64,000 nt of DNA from a virus. The notes under the pieces are model-generated. The model searched no databases. It had not been told where the DNA came from and was given only the letters and a program-made list of their open reading frames with translations. The translations under genes were made by a program, and so were the position numbers. Where the stretch lies: the IMG/VR virus record IMGVR_UViG_3300024348_000017, positions 26,869 to 90,868 of that record; one strand, given 5' to 3'. Positions 46,202 through 54,362 of this stretch are shown piece after piece. Position 1 is the first letter of the stretch, and each line of letters opens with the position of its first letter.

Positions 46202-46924
46202 CTACACTTTCGCTAAGATAATATAAGAAGCTTTATGGCCTTCTTCGTTGCTAAAATCCAATTTCATAGCACCATCATTGCTAATGTATGCTCTTCCATC
46301 TGAATTATAGTTTGCGTCGAATATTGCTTTTAAGTACTCTGCATTAAATTTTAATGTAGCACTATCGGTAACTAATCCGGTAATAGGAATTTCGAATTGA
46401 ATTTTATTGGAATGGCCTTCGGGCTCGCCTAATGTAAAGTTAACCTTACATTCACTATCTTCATTTGTGTATGCTTTTAGTATTGTTGTATCCGAATTTA
46501 ATGCTTTTTTAGCTTTAATCCAATTGTTAATTAGTTCATTGTTTACTTCAAACTCATAATCGCTTTCAAAGTCACTAACTGTAAAGTTAACGTTTGGTGC
46601 TAACATTAAGTTTGCTAATGCATACTCTAAATTATATTCTTGGTCTGCTATTAATAGTTTCGTTGCTATTTTACCATCGATTTGTATATCCATAGTAAGG
46701 AATTGAGCACATATACCGACAAGCTTTAGAAATTTCGAAGTGTCGAATATTACAAATTCACTATCTGGAAATTCAAAGGGAGCCGTAACTATACCTACCA
46801 TATCTTTTGTTGGTGAGAATGTTTTGATAACTACTTCGTTATCTTTAACTGTCCACTTTACTTTTTCACCTATACCATTTAGGTAATACTTATCGATTAT
46901 CGATACTAATGATTGTTTTTCCAT
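46202..46924 (-). CDS. DNA sliding clamp (gp45-like)
   Basis: 240 residues, the size of T4 gp45 (228). Sequence shows two repeated alpha/beta lobes (EFVIFDTSKFLKLVGICAQF and TLKFNAEYLKAIFDANYNSD) as in trimeric phage clamps. The position between polymerase and clamp loader supports the call. It would tether the polymerase; T4 gp45 also activates late transcription. Confidence 0.88.
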   Translation of the reverse strand: MEKQSLVSIIDKYYLNGIGEKVKWTVKDNEVVIKTFSPTKDMVGIVTAPFEFPDSEFVIFDTSKFLKLVGICAQFLTMDIQIDGKIATKLLIADQEYNLEYALANLMLAPNVNFTVSDFESDYEFEVNNELINNWIKAKKALNSDTTILKAYTNEDSECKVNFTLGEPEGHSNKIQFEIPITGLVTDSATLKFNAEYLKAIFDANYNSDGRAYISNDGAMKLDFSNEEGHKASYIILAKV

Positions 46925-46925
46925 A

Positions 46926-47264
46926 TTATTTCCATAAAATTTGAATTCCTATAATTGATATTCCTAATCCTATACACACTAGTGTTTTAGGTGTGAATGG
47001 TTCTTTAAATAAGTAATGACTCATTATGCTAAATACAACTATACCTAAGCCAAATCCAATTAAGCGACTAGGCCATAACTGACCATCAAATGCCGCTACA
47101 AAGTATTCAACTGATTTAATGTAGAACCAACTTAAAGGTACGCTCATTAGTAATACAGGCCAAAAGTATTTAGGAAACCATCCTAATTTCATTGCGCCTT
47201 GTAATTGTAGATATGAGCCTATTTGTCCTAATAGCCCAAAGAGTATTCCATATATTATATTCAT
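46926..47264 (-). CDS. Four-helix membrane protein, DMT/EamA-like
   Basis: 112 residues with four hydrophobic helices (IIYGILFGLLGQIGSYLQLQ, LLMSVPLSWFYIKSVEYFV, IGFGLGIVVFSIMSHYLF and LVCIGLGISIIGIQIL), the size and topology of small DMT-superfamily transporters. It could move a metabolite or act as a dimer. Close neighbours of this kind occur in T4-like marine phage genomes. Activity not established. Confidence 0.65.
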   Translation of the reverse strand: MNIIYGILFGLLGQIGSYLQLQGAMKLGWFPKYFWPVLLMSVPLSWFYIKSVEYFVAAFDGQLWPSRLIGFGLGIVVFSIMSHYLFKEPFTPKTLVCIGLGISIIGIQILWK

Positions 47265-47266
47265 AA

Positions 47267-47294
47267 CGTGAATGTACGATTATTATTTTGACTA
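47267..47294 (-). promoter_or_regulatory. Promoter-like motif before the membrane-protein and clamp genes
   Basis: The minus strand reads TAGTCAAAATAATAA, then TCGTACATTCACGTTATG: GTCA 16 bases before TACATTCA, with ATG five bases after the box. It overlaps the end of the polymerase gene. Confidence 0.5.
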
Positions 47295-49868
47295 ATCAAA
47301 TTTAAAGAATTTACCTGCCTTTTCATGTAGCGACGGGAACTCCCATTTTAGATCATCATAAATGCCTACTAATTTATTCATCAATGACGATTCGAACCCC
47401 TGCTCTCTATCAGCATACTTATCAATGAATAAATTTATAAATTCAGGATCATTACCTGTTAATCCTATTACATCGATTCTATATGGATTATCTTTTAGTT
47501 GAATATATTTCATTTTATCTCCTTCAGTAAAGCATGGATATTTCTTATCTAGTTTCTTAAAACGTAATAAATCATTATACCACACAGCTGCTTTAGTATT
47601 GATAGGACATTTTAATCTTAATTGTGAGAATATTTCTCCAGTACCTGGTTTGCGTTCAATGTAGGCTTGTATTTGTTTTACTCCTGTTGGTTTAGCTATA
47701 TCTGTTATAGGAAGATCTTTAACATATTTTTTAAAGTCGAGTATGCGTTTATCAATTTCCTTCTTATCAGTACCAAACATAATTTGTTGTAATAATTCCT
47801 CTCCAAATTTACGATACATTGGAGTCATATTTGACTTCATTAGATCAAGACCCATCATTACCATTTCATCAACAGTAACACCTTCTTTATTTACAATATA
47901 CATTGCATAACGACGTTTACCTGCAAAATAACCTCTTTCAATAACCACTTCTTGTTTTAATTCAAGGTAGTGTGTTCTTTCATTCTTTATATTAAATGCT
48001 GATTTAGCAAACGTATTAATAAATTTATTTGCTACTTTTTGTAATTCAGTAGCTATCTCTAATGTTGCTTCTATGCAAGCGGCTTTATCAGTTAAATCTA
48101 TACCCTTAGATATTAATATGTCTTTTACTTGAATAAATAATGAATCGGTATCTGATGTTACAATAAAGTCCTTATCAGTTACATTTAGGTATTTGTTTAA
48201 ATATACATTCATATTTTTAATACTTTCCTGTAGTAACCTTTGTCCTGTTAATGTAATAGCTTTTGATATAATTTTATGACCATCAGTATAGCGCCACCCA
48301 TTAATAGCGTAACAACCATAAACGTCATTTAATTTAATCTTCATAGCATGTTGTCTACGATTGTAGAATTCGCCTTTAACAGCATCACCTGCTTTATAGG
48401 CTTTCTTCATTTTATTTTTATATTCAACACGTTTATTGAACCAATCAGTTAATACCTCACACACTACTGAGGATTTATCAGTACGGAATAATGCTCCGGA
48501 TGCTGCAACTAATATGTCTCCACCTTCAATAAATTTAACAATCTGACCTATTGTTGTTTGGGAATGATTAGTTGATTTATCATCTTTTAATCGTTCAATA
48601 GTAATTAGTTGTTCAGGGTCCATTAGTTTAAGATCATCTAATGTCCAATTATTATCGTATTTACCATCGTTCATTATTCGGCCAACGTACGTCTCAATAC
48701 CTATATTAAGTGAGCGTATAATTGACGGATACAGCGATGTAAAGTCAAGATCAATAACCCATTCATAAAGTCCAGGTACTGGGTCTTTTAAGTATCCACC
48801 TGCGTATTCTTCTTTGACAGCATATAATGCAGGTCGAGTTGTGGTGGGTTTGTTTGGTGAAACTATACCTTGACGTTTTAGGTATGTTAATATAGCTCCA
48901 TCATTTAGTGATGTTGATAGATATATTTGTTCATAAGGCACGTGGCATAAGTGACATATAGTAATTGTTAATTCTATAAATTTGAATTTCTTTTCTAATT
49001 CAATAATAATTTCAACGTCACGAATATTATATTCAATATACTTATTTACATCTTCAGAGAATAATCTATCAAGATTACCTTCATATTCAATTTTACCTAA
49101 ACCAACATATTTTTCTCCTATATCTCCTAATTTGTAAGACGGTTCTTGTTTAGCATTATACTTTTTAAATAATAACATATAATCTAAATGACTTAAACCT
49201 GCTAATGATACAGGTGCATCGTTTATATACTGTCCAAATTTAATCTTACGAAGAGGAGATAAACGAGAGGCCTCACTAGTACCTAGTTGATTTTCAATTC
49301 TGTGATATAGGAAGGGAACGTCAAAATATTCTGTATTCCATCCTGTAATAATAGTTGGGTCTAATTGTTCCCATAGGTTAAGGAATGCTCTTAATAAATC
49401 ATGTTCATGTTGAAATGAAATAATAGCTCTACTATCTTCGTTAATTGTTTGGATTTGTTTATTTTCGTCTAAAATTAAACAGTAATACTTTTGAGTTGTA
49501 TTATCATAAACAGCTATAGAGGTAATTTTAGTAGGAGCATTTTTGATCAGTTCAGGTGTTAAGGCACCTGCTATTTCACACTCAATATCAAAGTAAACGA
49601 TATTTTGCCATTCAGCAGTATCATCACTATCTTTATATCTATCAATTAATACAGCTGTGTTAGCATCTAAATCAGATTCATACAATGAATTATCCTTCCA
49701 ATCATATTTAGTGATTGAATTAGCTCGTTTACCATCTAATGTAGGATATTGACCATTTGGATCAATAATAAATCGGGGGCGAGTATATTTAAACTCACTC
49801 CATCCCGTTTTATCATCACGTAAATTGAATGTATAGGTAGACCTATCGTAATAAATTGCTTGATACAT
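47292..49868 (-). CDS. Family B DNA polymerase (gp43-like)
   Basis: 858 residues; T4 gp43 has 898. The exonuclease motifs are DIECEIAG (ExoI), GWNTEYFDVPFLYHR (ExoII) and YNIRDVEII (ExoIII). The polymerase motifs are DLDFTSLYPSIIRS (A), KIKLNDVYGCYA (B, with D in place of the usual S after Asn) and TSDTDSLFIQ (C). It has both proofreading and synthesis activities, so it is the phage replicase. The ATG is five bases after TTACATTTAAG, itself directly after a hairpin. Confidence 0.96.
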   Translation of the reverse strand: MYQAIYYDRSTYTFNLRDDKTGWSEFKYTRPRFIIDPNGQYPTLDGKRANSITKYDWKDNSLYESDLDANTAVLIDRYKDSDDTAEWQNIVYFDIECEIAGALTPELIKNAPTKITSIAVYDNTTQKYYCLILDENKQIQTINEDSRAIISFQHEHDLLRAFLNLWEQLDPTIITGWNTEYFDVPFLYHRIENQLGTSEASRLSPLRKIKFGQYINDAPVSLAGLSHLDYMLLFKKYNAKQEPSYKLGDIGEKYVGLGKIEYEGNLDRLFSEDVNKYIEYNIRDVEIIIELEKKFKFIELTITICHLCHVPYEQIYLSTSLNDGAILTYLKRQGIVSPNKPTTTRPALYAVKEEYAGGYLKDPVPGLYEWVIDLDFTSLYPSIIRSLNIGIETYVGRIMNDGKYDNNWTLDDLKLMDPEQLITIERLKDDKSTNHSQTTIGQIVKFIEGGDILVAASGALFRTDKSSVVCEVLTDWFNKRVEYKNKMKKAYKAGDAVKGEFYNRRQHAMKIKLNDVYGCYAINGWRYTDGHKIISKAITLTGQRLLQESIKNMNVYLNKYLNVTDKDFIVTSDTDSLFIQVKDILISKGIDLTDKAACIEATLEIATELQKVANKFINTFAKSAFNIKNERTHYLELKQEVVIERGYFAGKRRYAMYIVNKEGVTVDEMVMMGLDLMKSNMTPMYRKFGEELLQQIMFGTDKKEIDKRILDFKKYVKDLPITDIAKPTGVKQIQAYIERKPGTGEIFSQLRLKCPINTKAAVWYNDLLRFKKLDKKYPCFTEGDKMKYIQLKDNPYRIDVIGLTGNDPEFINLFIDKYADREQGFESSLMNKLVGIYDDLKWEFPSLHEKAGKFFKFD

Positions 49869-49883
49869 AACTTAAATGTAAGA

Positions 49884-49902
49884 TGGGAGTCTTTGACTCC
49901 CA
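49884..49902 (-). terminator. Intergenic hairpin between dcd and DNA polymerase
   Basis: TGGGAGTC pairs perfectly with GACTCCCA around a three-base loop, a few bases after the dcd stop. The TTACATTTAAG promoter-like box and polymerase ATG follow immediately. Confidence 0.62.
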
Positions 49903-49906
49903 CTTA

Positions 49907-50434
49907 TTATAATGAACTTCTTTGTTTATCGTTTTGCCACTGACCATCGTATAGTTCAGCTCCATTACATTCATGGAAGTATATTTGTGCTACACGAGCA
50001 TCCTTCTCAATGAATAGTGGTTCATGAACATATAATAATGTACCCATAAATTCAGTTTCAAAGCCTGGATCAAATACAGGACTATTGATAATGGCTCCGT
50101 TACGATATAATGATGAACGTTGTTTGATGAATGCTACACGATTTTCAGGTATTTTACAACCTTCATTAAAGGTAATATCATAAACACCTTCATGCAATAA
50201 CCATCCTTCAACTCCATCCAACATAATAGTTGATTTTGGAGTGTACTTAGTTAGCTCAGTTTTGTTTTTTAATACTTTACCAACAGCATTATCATTGAAT
50301 ATATTATATCCAATTCTAGTACCTATTTTTTGTACTGCTTTAAGGGATAAATCATAACCTACTTGTGCAGGTTTACCTTGTGTGTGCTCTAATAGCAATA
50401 GACCTTCGTCTACAATTTGTTTTGCGTTTAACAT
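49907..50434 (-). CDS. dCTP deaminase / dUTPase-family protein
   Basis: 175 residues. The signature VGYDLSLKA and the active-site loop FIKQRSSLYRNGAII (RSSLxR as in Dcd) together with PVFDPGFETEFMG place it in the dUTPase/Dcd superfamily. It would produce dUMP or dUTP precursors for thymidylate or modified bases. Whether it is a deaminase, dUTPase or both is not decided. Starts with GTTATG. Confidence 0.82.
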   Translation of the reverse strand: MLNAKQIVDEGLLLLEHTQGKPAQVGYDLSLKAVQKIGTRIGYNIFNDNAVGKVLKNKTELTKYTPKSTIMLDGVEGWLLHEGVYDITFNEGCKIPENRVAFIKQRSSLYRNGAIINSPVFDPGFETEFMGTLLYVHEPLFIEKDARVAQIYFHECNGAELYDGQWQNDKQRSSL

Positions 50435-50445
50435 AACTTTATTTT

Positions 50446-50769
50446 TTATACTGCAAATGACTCACCGCAACCACAGGTTCGTGAAGCATTTGGATTAATA
50501 AATTGAAATCCTTTACCATTTAACCCACCACTAAACTCTAATTCAGTACCATAAAGATACAATAGAGATTTCATATCTACAAGTATTTTTACGCCTTTAT
50601 CTTCTGCTAATGTATCTGAGGGTTGTTGTTCAGTATCAAATGATAAATCATAGGATAATCCACTGCATCCTCCCCCTTTAACTGATACTCTAACAAATGG
50701 GGTTTTAAATCCACTTTCTTCAATTAGTGAAGCTAATTTTATTGCTGCTGTTTCTGATACTGTTACCAT
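50446..50769 (-). CDS. A-type Fe-S carrier (IscA/ErpA family)
   Basis: 107 residues, the size of IscA. VSVKGGGCSGLSYDLSF has the first Cys and SRTCGCGESF the CGC pair, the three ligands of A-type proteins. It transfers Fe-S clusters from IscU to targets. One-base overlap with the ferredoxin gene shows co-translation. Confidence 0.92.
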   Translation of the reverse strand: MVTVSETAAIKLASLIEESGFKTPFVRVSVKGGGCSGLSYDLSFDTEQQPSDTLAEDKGVKILVDMKSLLYLYGTELEFSGGLNGKGFQFINPNASRTCGCGESFAV

Positions 50770-51077
50770 TATGCATACTTTAATCCGAAGAACTCATAAT
50801 TTTTATGAACTGATTCTTCATCACCTGCTTTAATTGCTAAATCTTCATCTTCATAGATTGCACTAACAGGACATTCAGGAACACAAGCCCCACAATTGAT
50901 ACAAGTATCTGGATTAATATACATTTGCCCACCTGGGAACGCTGCTCTACCATCTCTTTCAATCTCACCACCCGAACCTTCCATATCAATGGGTCCGTGA
51001 ATACAGTCAACAGGACAAGCGTTAGCGCAAGCTGTATCCATACAATCAACACAACTTTTACCAATAATAAAACTCAT
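50769..51077 (-). CDS. Ferredoxin (two Fe-S cluster motifs)
   Basis: 102 residues starting MSFIIGKSCVDCMDTACANA at 51077; the frame opens further upstream (51113), but that ATG is not well placed. CVDCMDTACANACPVDC and CINCGACVPECP give two sets of four ligands (7Fe or 8Fe ferredoxin type). Electron donor for cluster building or for the radical-SAM and reductase enzymes nearby. The PEC and HGP features match seven-iron ferredoxins. Confidence 0.9.
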   Translation of the reverse strand: MSFIIGKSCVDCMDTACANACPVDCIHGPIDMEGSGGEIERDGRAAFPGGQMYINPDTCINCGACVPECPVSAIYEDEDLAIKAGDEESVHKNYEFFGLKYA

Positions 51078-51087
51078 AATTTTTAAT

Positions 51088-51498
51088 TTATACGTGTGAA
51101 GCATCAAATACAATTGCCTCTAATCCGTTTTTTACTCTATAATCATTAATAGCTGATTTAATAGCGTCTTCTGCTAAAACTGAACAGTGAATTTTAACAG
51201 GAGGTAAATTTAATTCCTCTACTAAATCCATATTGTCAATTGTTAAGGCCTCATCAATACTTTTTCCTTTTAACCATTCAGTTGCTACTGAAGAAGATGC
51301 AATTGCTGAACCACACCCAAATGTTTTGAATTTAGCGTCAACAATTATATTATTTTCTACTTCAATCTGTAAGCGCATTACGTCTCCACATTCCGGAGCT
51401 CCGACTAATCCTGTACCAACGTTTACTTTAGATTTATCTAAAGTGCCTACGTTTTGTGGATTTGAGTAGTGATCTAACACTTTATCTGAATATGCCAT
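51088..51498 (-). CDS. iscU: Fe-S scaffold protein IscU
   Basis: 136 residues. The three ligands are in GAPECGDVM, FKTFGCGSAIASSSV and KIHCSVLAEDAI, spaced as in IscU. It scaffolds 2Fe-2S clusters with host IscS, since no cysteine desulfurase is encoded here. A LPPVK motif before the third Cys matches the HscA-binding loop. Starts with an ATG after a TATAAATA-like leader. Confidence 0.94.
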   Translation of the reverse strand: MAYSDKVLDHYSNPQNVGTLDKSKVNVGTGLVGAPECGDVMRLQIEVENNIIVDAKFKTFGCGSAIASSSVATEWLKGKSIDEALTIDNMDLVEELNLPPVKIHCSVLAEDAIKSAINDYRVKNGLEAIVFDASHV

Positions 51499-51511
51499 GT
51501 GTATAAATATG

Positions 51512-51673
51512 TTAAAGTTCTTCTATGATACCTAATATCTCAGCAACTATAAAGAAACATCCTGCTGCTACCATGTGTTCAGACATTAAAGCAATACCCG
51601 CTACAATACGGAGTATTGATTTGAATACACTTATTTTAAAATGCCAATTTGTATGTGATTCTTTAGGTTGCAT
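51512..51673 (-). CDS. 53-residue membrane micro-protein
   Basis: ATG at 51671-51673, stop at 51512-51514. A polar start (MQPKESHTNWHFKISVFKS) precedes two hydrophobic segments (ILRIVAGIALMSEH and MVAAGCFFIVAEILGII). It overlaps neither neighbour but fills the gap between iscU and folE with no other frame. Function unknown. Confidence 0.58.
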   Translation of the reverse strand: MQPKESHTNWHFKISVFKSILRIVAGIALMSEHMVAAGCFFIVAEILGIIEEL

Positions 51674-51674
51674 A

Positions 51675-52307
51675 TTAGAATTTTGTTCCGTTTACTTCGA
51701 TCGCGTGTAAGAATTCTTCACGAATTAAATTTTCTTTTTCCATAAATACGCCACTGAATTTGTTTGTAGTCATTACAGAGCCATGTTTAATACCTCTATG
51801 AGAGCAACATGTATGCTTACAAGCAATACTAACTGCTACTGAATTACATATCATTTTATCAGCAATATAATTATGAATTTGTGTTGTTAACGATTCTTGC
51901 ATTTGTGGTCTACGAGAGAACCATTCTACAATTCTATTTAATTTACTCAAACCAATAACATTTTCAGCAGGAACATATGCTACTGTAGCGAATCCTGTAA
52001 ATGCTAAGTTATGGTGAGCACACATACTAACGATAGGAATACCTGATTGAATTACTAATCCATCATATCCTTCATCGTTAGGAAATACAGTCATATTTGG
52101 TTCATTACTGATTGATCCTACGATTAAATCTTTAAGCCATGCCTTCGCGACACGACGAGGAGTATTTACTGTTTGTCTATCTGCTGTATAATCAAATCCA
52201 ACTGCATTAAGGAAATGTCCATATGCTACTGTTGCTTGATCAATCATTTGCTCAATTTCTTCTGGTGTACGAGCTAAACTACCATTTGATTTGTTTAATA
52301 ATTCCAT
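51675..52307 (-). CDS. folE: GTP cyclohydrolase I
   Basis: 210 residues. The active site and zinc ligands occur in order: CAHHNLAFTGFA (Cys, His), GLSKLNRIVEWFSRRPQ, and SIACKHTCCSHRGIKHG (His and Cys). It converts GTP to dihydroneopterin triphosphate, the first step of 7-deazaguanine (and folate) synthesis. With QueD, QueE and QueC in the same gene run, the 7-deazaguanine role is favoured. Confidence 0.93.
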   Translation of the reverse strand: MELLNKSNGSLARTPEEIEQMIDQATVAYGHFLNAVGFDYTADRQTVNTPRRVAKAWLKDLIVGSISNEPNMTVFPNDEGYDGLVIQSGIPIVSMCAHHNLAFTGFATVAYVPAENVIGLSKLNRIVEWFSRRPQMQESLTTQIHNYIADKMICNSVAVSIACKHTCCSHRGIKHGSVMTTNKFSGVFMEKENLIREEFLHAIEVNGTKF

Positions 52308-52312
52308 TTATT

Positions 52313-52669
52313 TTATTTTTTACTTTCGAAATATAATTCCCTTACTTTGGCTCCCAAAATCTGATCGTTAGGATTGTTTGTAATAATCCATTCTGGTACT
52401 AAAAGATTGTTGCGGTTTGTTCCTGCATCAAAGCATTTAGAACATAATTGGCCTGCACCTTCAATATATCCAATTCTCATATCTACATGAGTATTGCGTT
52501 TGTATGCTGTTTCTACTCCACATAATATACAATGATCAAATCCATCTGCTTTAAATTCAGCATTCAAAGCACAAGATAAATGATCATAACCATTTAAATA
52601 ATCATACTCTACGTTTGAAGTATCATTACCACAGAACTGACAAGTCCACATTGATATTTGTTGTGACAT
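52313..52669 (-). CDS. Zinc-binding phage protein
   Basis: 118 residues with three Cys pairs (CQFCGNDTS, CILCGVETA and LCSKCFDAG), so two or more zinc sites are possible. It may be a DNA-binding or redox-insensitive adaptor; no family recognised. Sits between folE and two micro-proteins. Confidence 0.65.
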   Translation of the reverse strand: MSQQISMWTCQFCGNDTSNVEYDYLNGYDHLSCALNAEFKADGFDHCILCGVETAYKRNTHVDMRIGYIEGAGQLCSKCFDAGTNRNNLLVPEWIITNNPNDQILGAKVRELYFESKK

Positions 52670-52679
52670 GTAATTTGTT

Positions 52680-52811
52680 TTATTTATTTGTAAATATCAT
52701 ATACCATACCTCACCTAATATTCTAACTCCCCAATATATAATGGTGAATCCTAAAATTAAACCTGAGAAATAGCCAAAATTTTCTAAGAATTTTTCTAAT
52801 TTCTTTTTCAT
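52680..52811 (-). CDS. 43-residue membrane micro-protein
   Basis: ATG at 52809-52811, stop at 52680-52682. An N-terminal basic amphipathic part (KKKLEKFLENFGYFSG) is followed by a hydrophobic helix (LILGFTIIYWGVRIL). Starts two bases after the next gene's stop. Tentative but in the usual codon context. Confidence 0.5.
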   Translation of the reverse strand: MKKKLEKFLENFGYFSGLILGFTIIYWGVRILGEVWYMIFTNK

Positions 52812-52812
52812 A

Positions 52813-52908
52813 TTACTTTATTTTATTAATTTGTCTAATCATGTCTATAGCACCAAATACTGATAGTGCAGCCACTATAACATATCCTAATATAATTAAC
52901 ATTTCCAT
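52813..52908 (-). CDS. 31-residue membrane micro-protein
   Basis: ATG at 52906-52908, stop at 52813-52815. EMLIILGYVIVAALSVFGAI is a single membrane helix, then IDMIRQINKIK. Its stop lies just before the next ATG, typical of packed phage genes, but its length makes it tentative. Confidence 0.42.
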   Translation of the reverse strand: MEMLIILGYVIVAALSVFGAIDMIRQINKIK

Positions 52909-52909
52909 A

Positions 52910-53749
52910 TTATACGTTTAATGTTTTATTCCAAGCGGCAATATGTAATCTAGTTAAACCTCTAAATCTGTACTTCTTAGCCATTTCAAGACAGAATCTA
53001 GTGCGCTCTTCAAAATCAGAAGCATCATCTAAACCAGGCATACAAACAACGTTTTTAAGCGGTATATTAAATGGTACTACAAAGTCACGGAATAATTCCT
53101 GTACATCGTCTTCAGTGCTGATAACGAACTTAAATTGATAGTTTTTATGTAGTTTAATACGCTCAATCGCTTCTGGATTAATACGTTGCTTTTCTGTCAT
53201 ACCTGAATTAGCTAATTTAGGTGAACAGTTAATTTGATCTAACATATTAAATAACTTAACATCTATTACTATTGTACCATTAGTCTCAATTTCATAGAAT
53301 GGTTTAACATTATTAACGTCAAGATATCTTGACATCCAGTAATTAGTAAAGTTAATAATTGATTCTTGGTGTCCCTTAATTGTTGGTTCACCACCAGTCC
53401 AAATAATATGAACTAAACCATTTTTAATATCTTCATATACACCCTCTTCTTTCCAACGATTAATTAAATAATCGAAATCTTTATCTTCACCTCTCCACAA
53501 CCATTGACTAGTACTATCACAAGTCCAGGTTGCTTTACCTTCCTTAACTAAATCACCTTCGAATATCTCTCCGTCTTCTAATTTCTTTTCTTTCTCTAAT
53601 TGATTAGTGAATGCACGAGACATACCGCAAGTTAAATTACAAATTCCTAAACGAACGAAGTACGATGGAATACCTGATGATATACCTTCGCCTTGTATTG
53701 TGTAAAAGTCACTACTGATAAGTAACTTGTGTGGATCTATTTTACTCAT
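52910..53749 (-). CDS. queE: 7-carboxy-7-deazaguanine synthase (QueE) with displaced third cysteine
   Basis: 279 residues. Radical-SAM start FYTIQGEGISSGIPSYFVRL and CNLTCGMSR are QueE-like, and VHIIWTGGEPTIKG and YEIETNGT are the downstream SAM and substrate motifs. The usual CxxxCxxC becomes CxxxC followed by 35 residues and then CDST, so the third ligand is separated by an inserted segment. It converts 6-carboxytetrahydropterin to 7-carboxy-7-deazaguanine. Needs an Fe-S cluster, possibly from the phage's own IscU set. Confidence 0.88.
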   Translation of the reverse strand: MSKIDPHKLLISSDFYTIQGEGISSGIPSYFVRLGICNLTCGMSRAFTNQLEKEKKLEDGEIFEGDLVKEGKATWTCDSTSQWLWRGEDKDFDYLINRWKEEGVYEDIKNGLVHIIWTGGEPTIKGHQESIINFTNYWMSRYLDVNNVKPFYEIETNGTIVIDVKLFNMLDQINCSPKLANSGMTEKQRINPEAIERIKLHKNYQFKFVISTEDDVQELFRDFVVPFNIPLKNVVCMPGLDDASDFEERTRFCLEMAKKYRFRGLTRLHIAAWNKTLNV

Positions 53750-53868
53750 TTGAATATTGTTTTAATATAATTAAATATAGGAATAAAATTATGCCACTCA
53801 CTAAGTATTACAATAATACTTGGATGTTTGTCACCGCATATTCCTAATATGTGCATTATTTCGTGCAT
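53746..53868 (-). CDS. 40-residue micro-protein with HExxH motif
   Basis: ATG at 53866-53868; its TGA stop overlaps the QueE ATG by four bases. MHEIMHILGICGDKH contains HEIMH, the zinc motif of metzincin-type proteases, but without the rest of any protease domain. It may be a remnant or a tiny metal-binding protein. Confidence 0.5.
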   Translation of the reverse strand: MHEIMHILGICGDKHPSIIVILSEWHNFIPIFNYIKTIFK

Positions 53869-53869
53869 G

Positions 53870-54025
53870 TTATTTTGTTTTTACTTCTGCTACTGGTTCT
53901 GCTTTCTTAAATTGAGCCTTCCATTCTAATTTTGGAATAAATTTCCACTCGCTTGTAGCTGCGTTTGCTTCTTTATCAGACACTCTGATGATCTTTCCTG
54001 TTTTTGAACTTTTTAAACACTTCAT
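53870..54025 (-). CDS. Hypothetical 51-residue protein
   Basis: ATG at 54023-54025, stop at 53870-53872. Basic, with KCLKSSKTGKIIRVSDKEA and a WKFIPKLEWKAQFKKAE segment, which resembles small conserved phage proteins. It ends just before the micro-protein at 53746. Confidence 0.58.
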   Translation of the reverse strand: MKCLKSSKTGKIIRVSDKEANAATSEWKFIPKLEWKAQFKKAEPVAEVKTK

Positions 54026-54061
54026 AGTTTATTTCCTCCATGTTTTAATTAATAAAATAAA

Positions 54062-54095
54062 AACATCTCCCCTATCCGTAGACGGGGGAGATGTT
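54062..54095 (-). terminator. Rho-independent terminator
   Basis: AACATCTCCCC pairs with GGGGAGATGTT around a loop of about 12 bases, followed by a T-rich tract, just after the stop of the gene at 54105. Confidence 0.85.
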
Positions 54096-54104
54096 GGTTT
54101 GGAA

Positions 54105-54341
54105 TTAAGCAGATGCTAATTCACTGTTTTTCACTCTGCGGCTTGTTAAATTATACATTGCATTAGCAATTGTATTATTTACTCTACGCTTCAAACTTGT
54201 TACGTTTGATAAATGGCTAACAGAATAGCCTGTTTCTTCTGACAATCTTGTTAAATCACCTGTACGTTGACGGTGAGTAAAGAATGACAATTTTGCTGTG
54301 CGATTTAAGTAGTTCGCACGAACGTTTGTTTGATAACTCAT
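54105..54341 (-). CDS. Small basic protein, HTH-like
   Basis: 78 residues, Arg/Ser/Thr-rich, with LTRLSEETGYSVSHLSNVTS, which reads as a short helix-turn-helix, and a C-terminal VNNTIANAMYNLTSRRVKN. A DNA-binding regulator is plausible. Starts with GTTATG. Confidence 0.58.
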   Translation of the reverse strand: MSYQTNVRANYLNRTAKLSFFTHRQRTGDLTRLSEETGYSVSHLSNVTSLKRRVNNTIANAMYNLTSRRVKNSELASA

Positions 54342-54362
54342 AACTGTATGTTTGTTTTATGT

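Noticed and set aside
3600-51520. TATAAATA-type T4 late promoters
   Set aside because: The octamer occurs mainly on the plus strand (as ATATTTAT on the coding strand) with no consistent position before genes, so it does not support late promoters.
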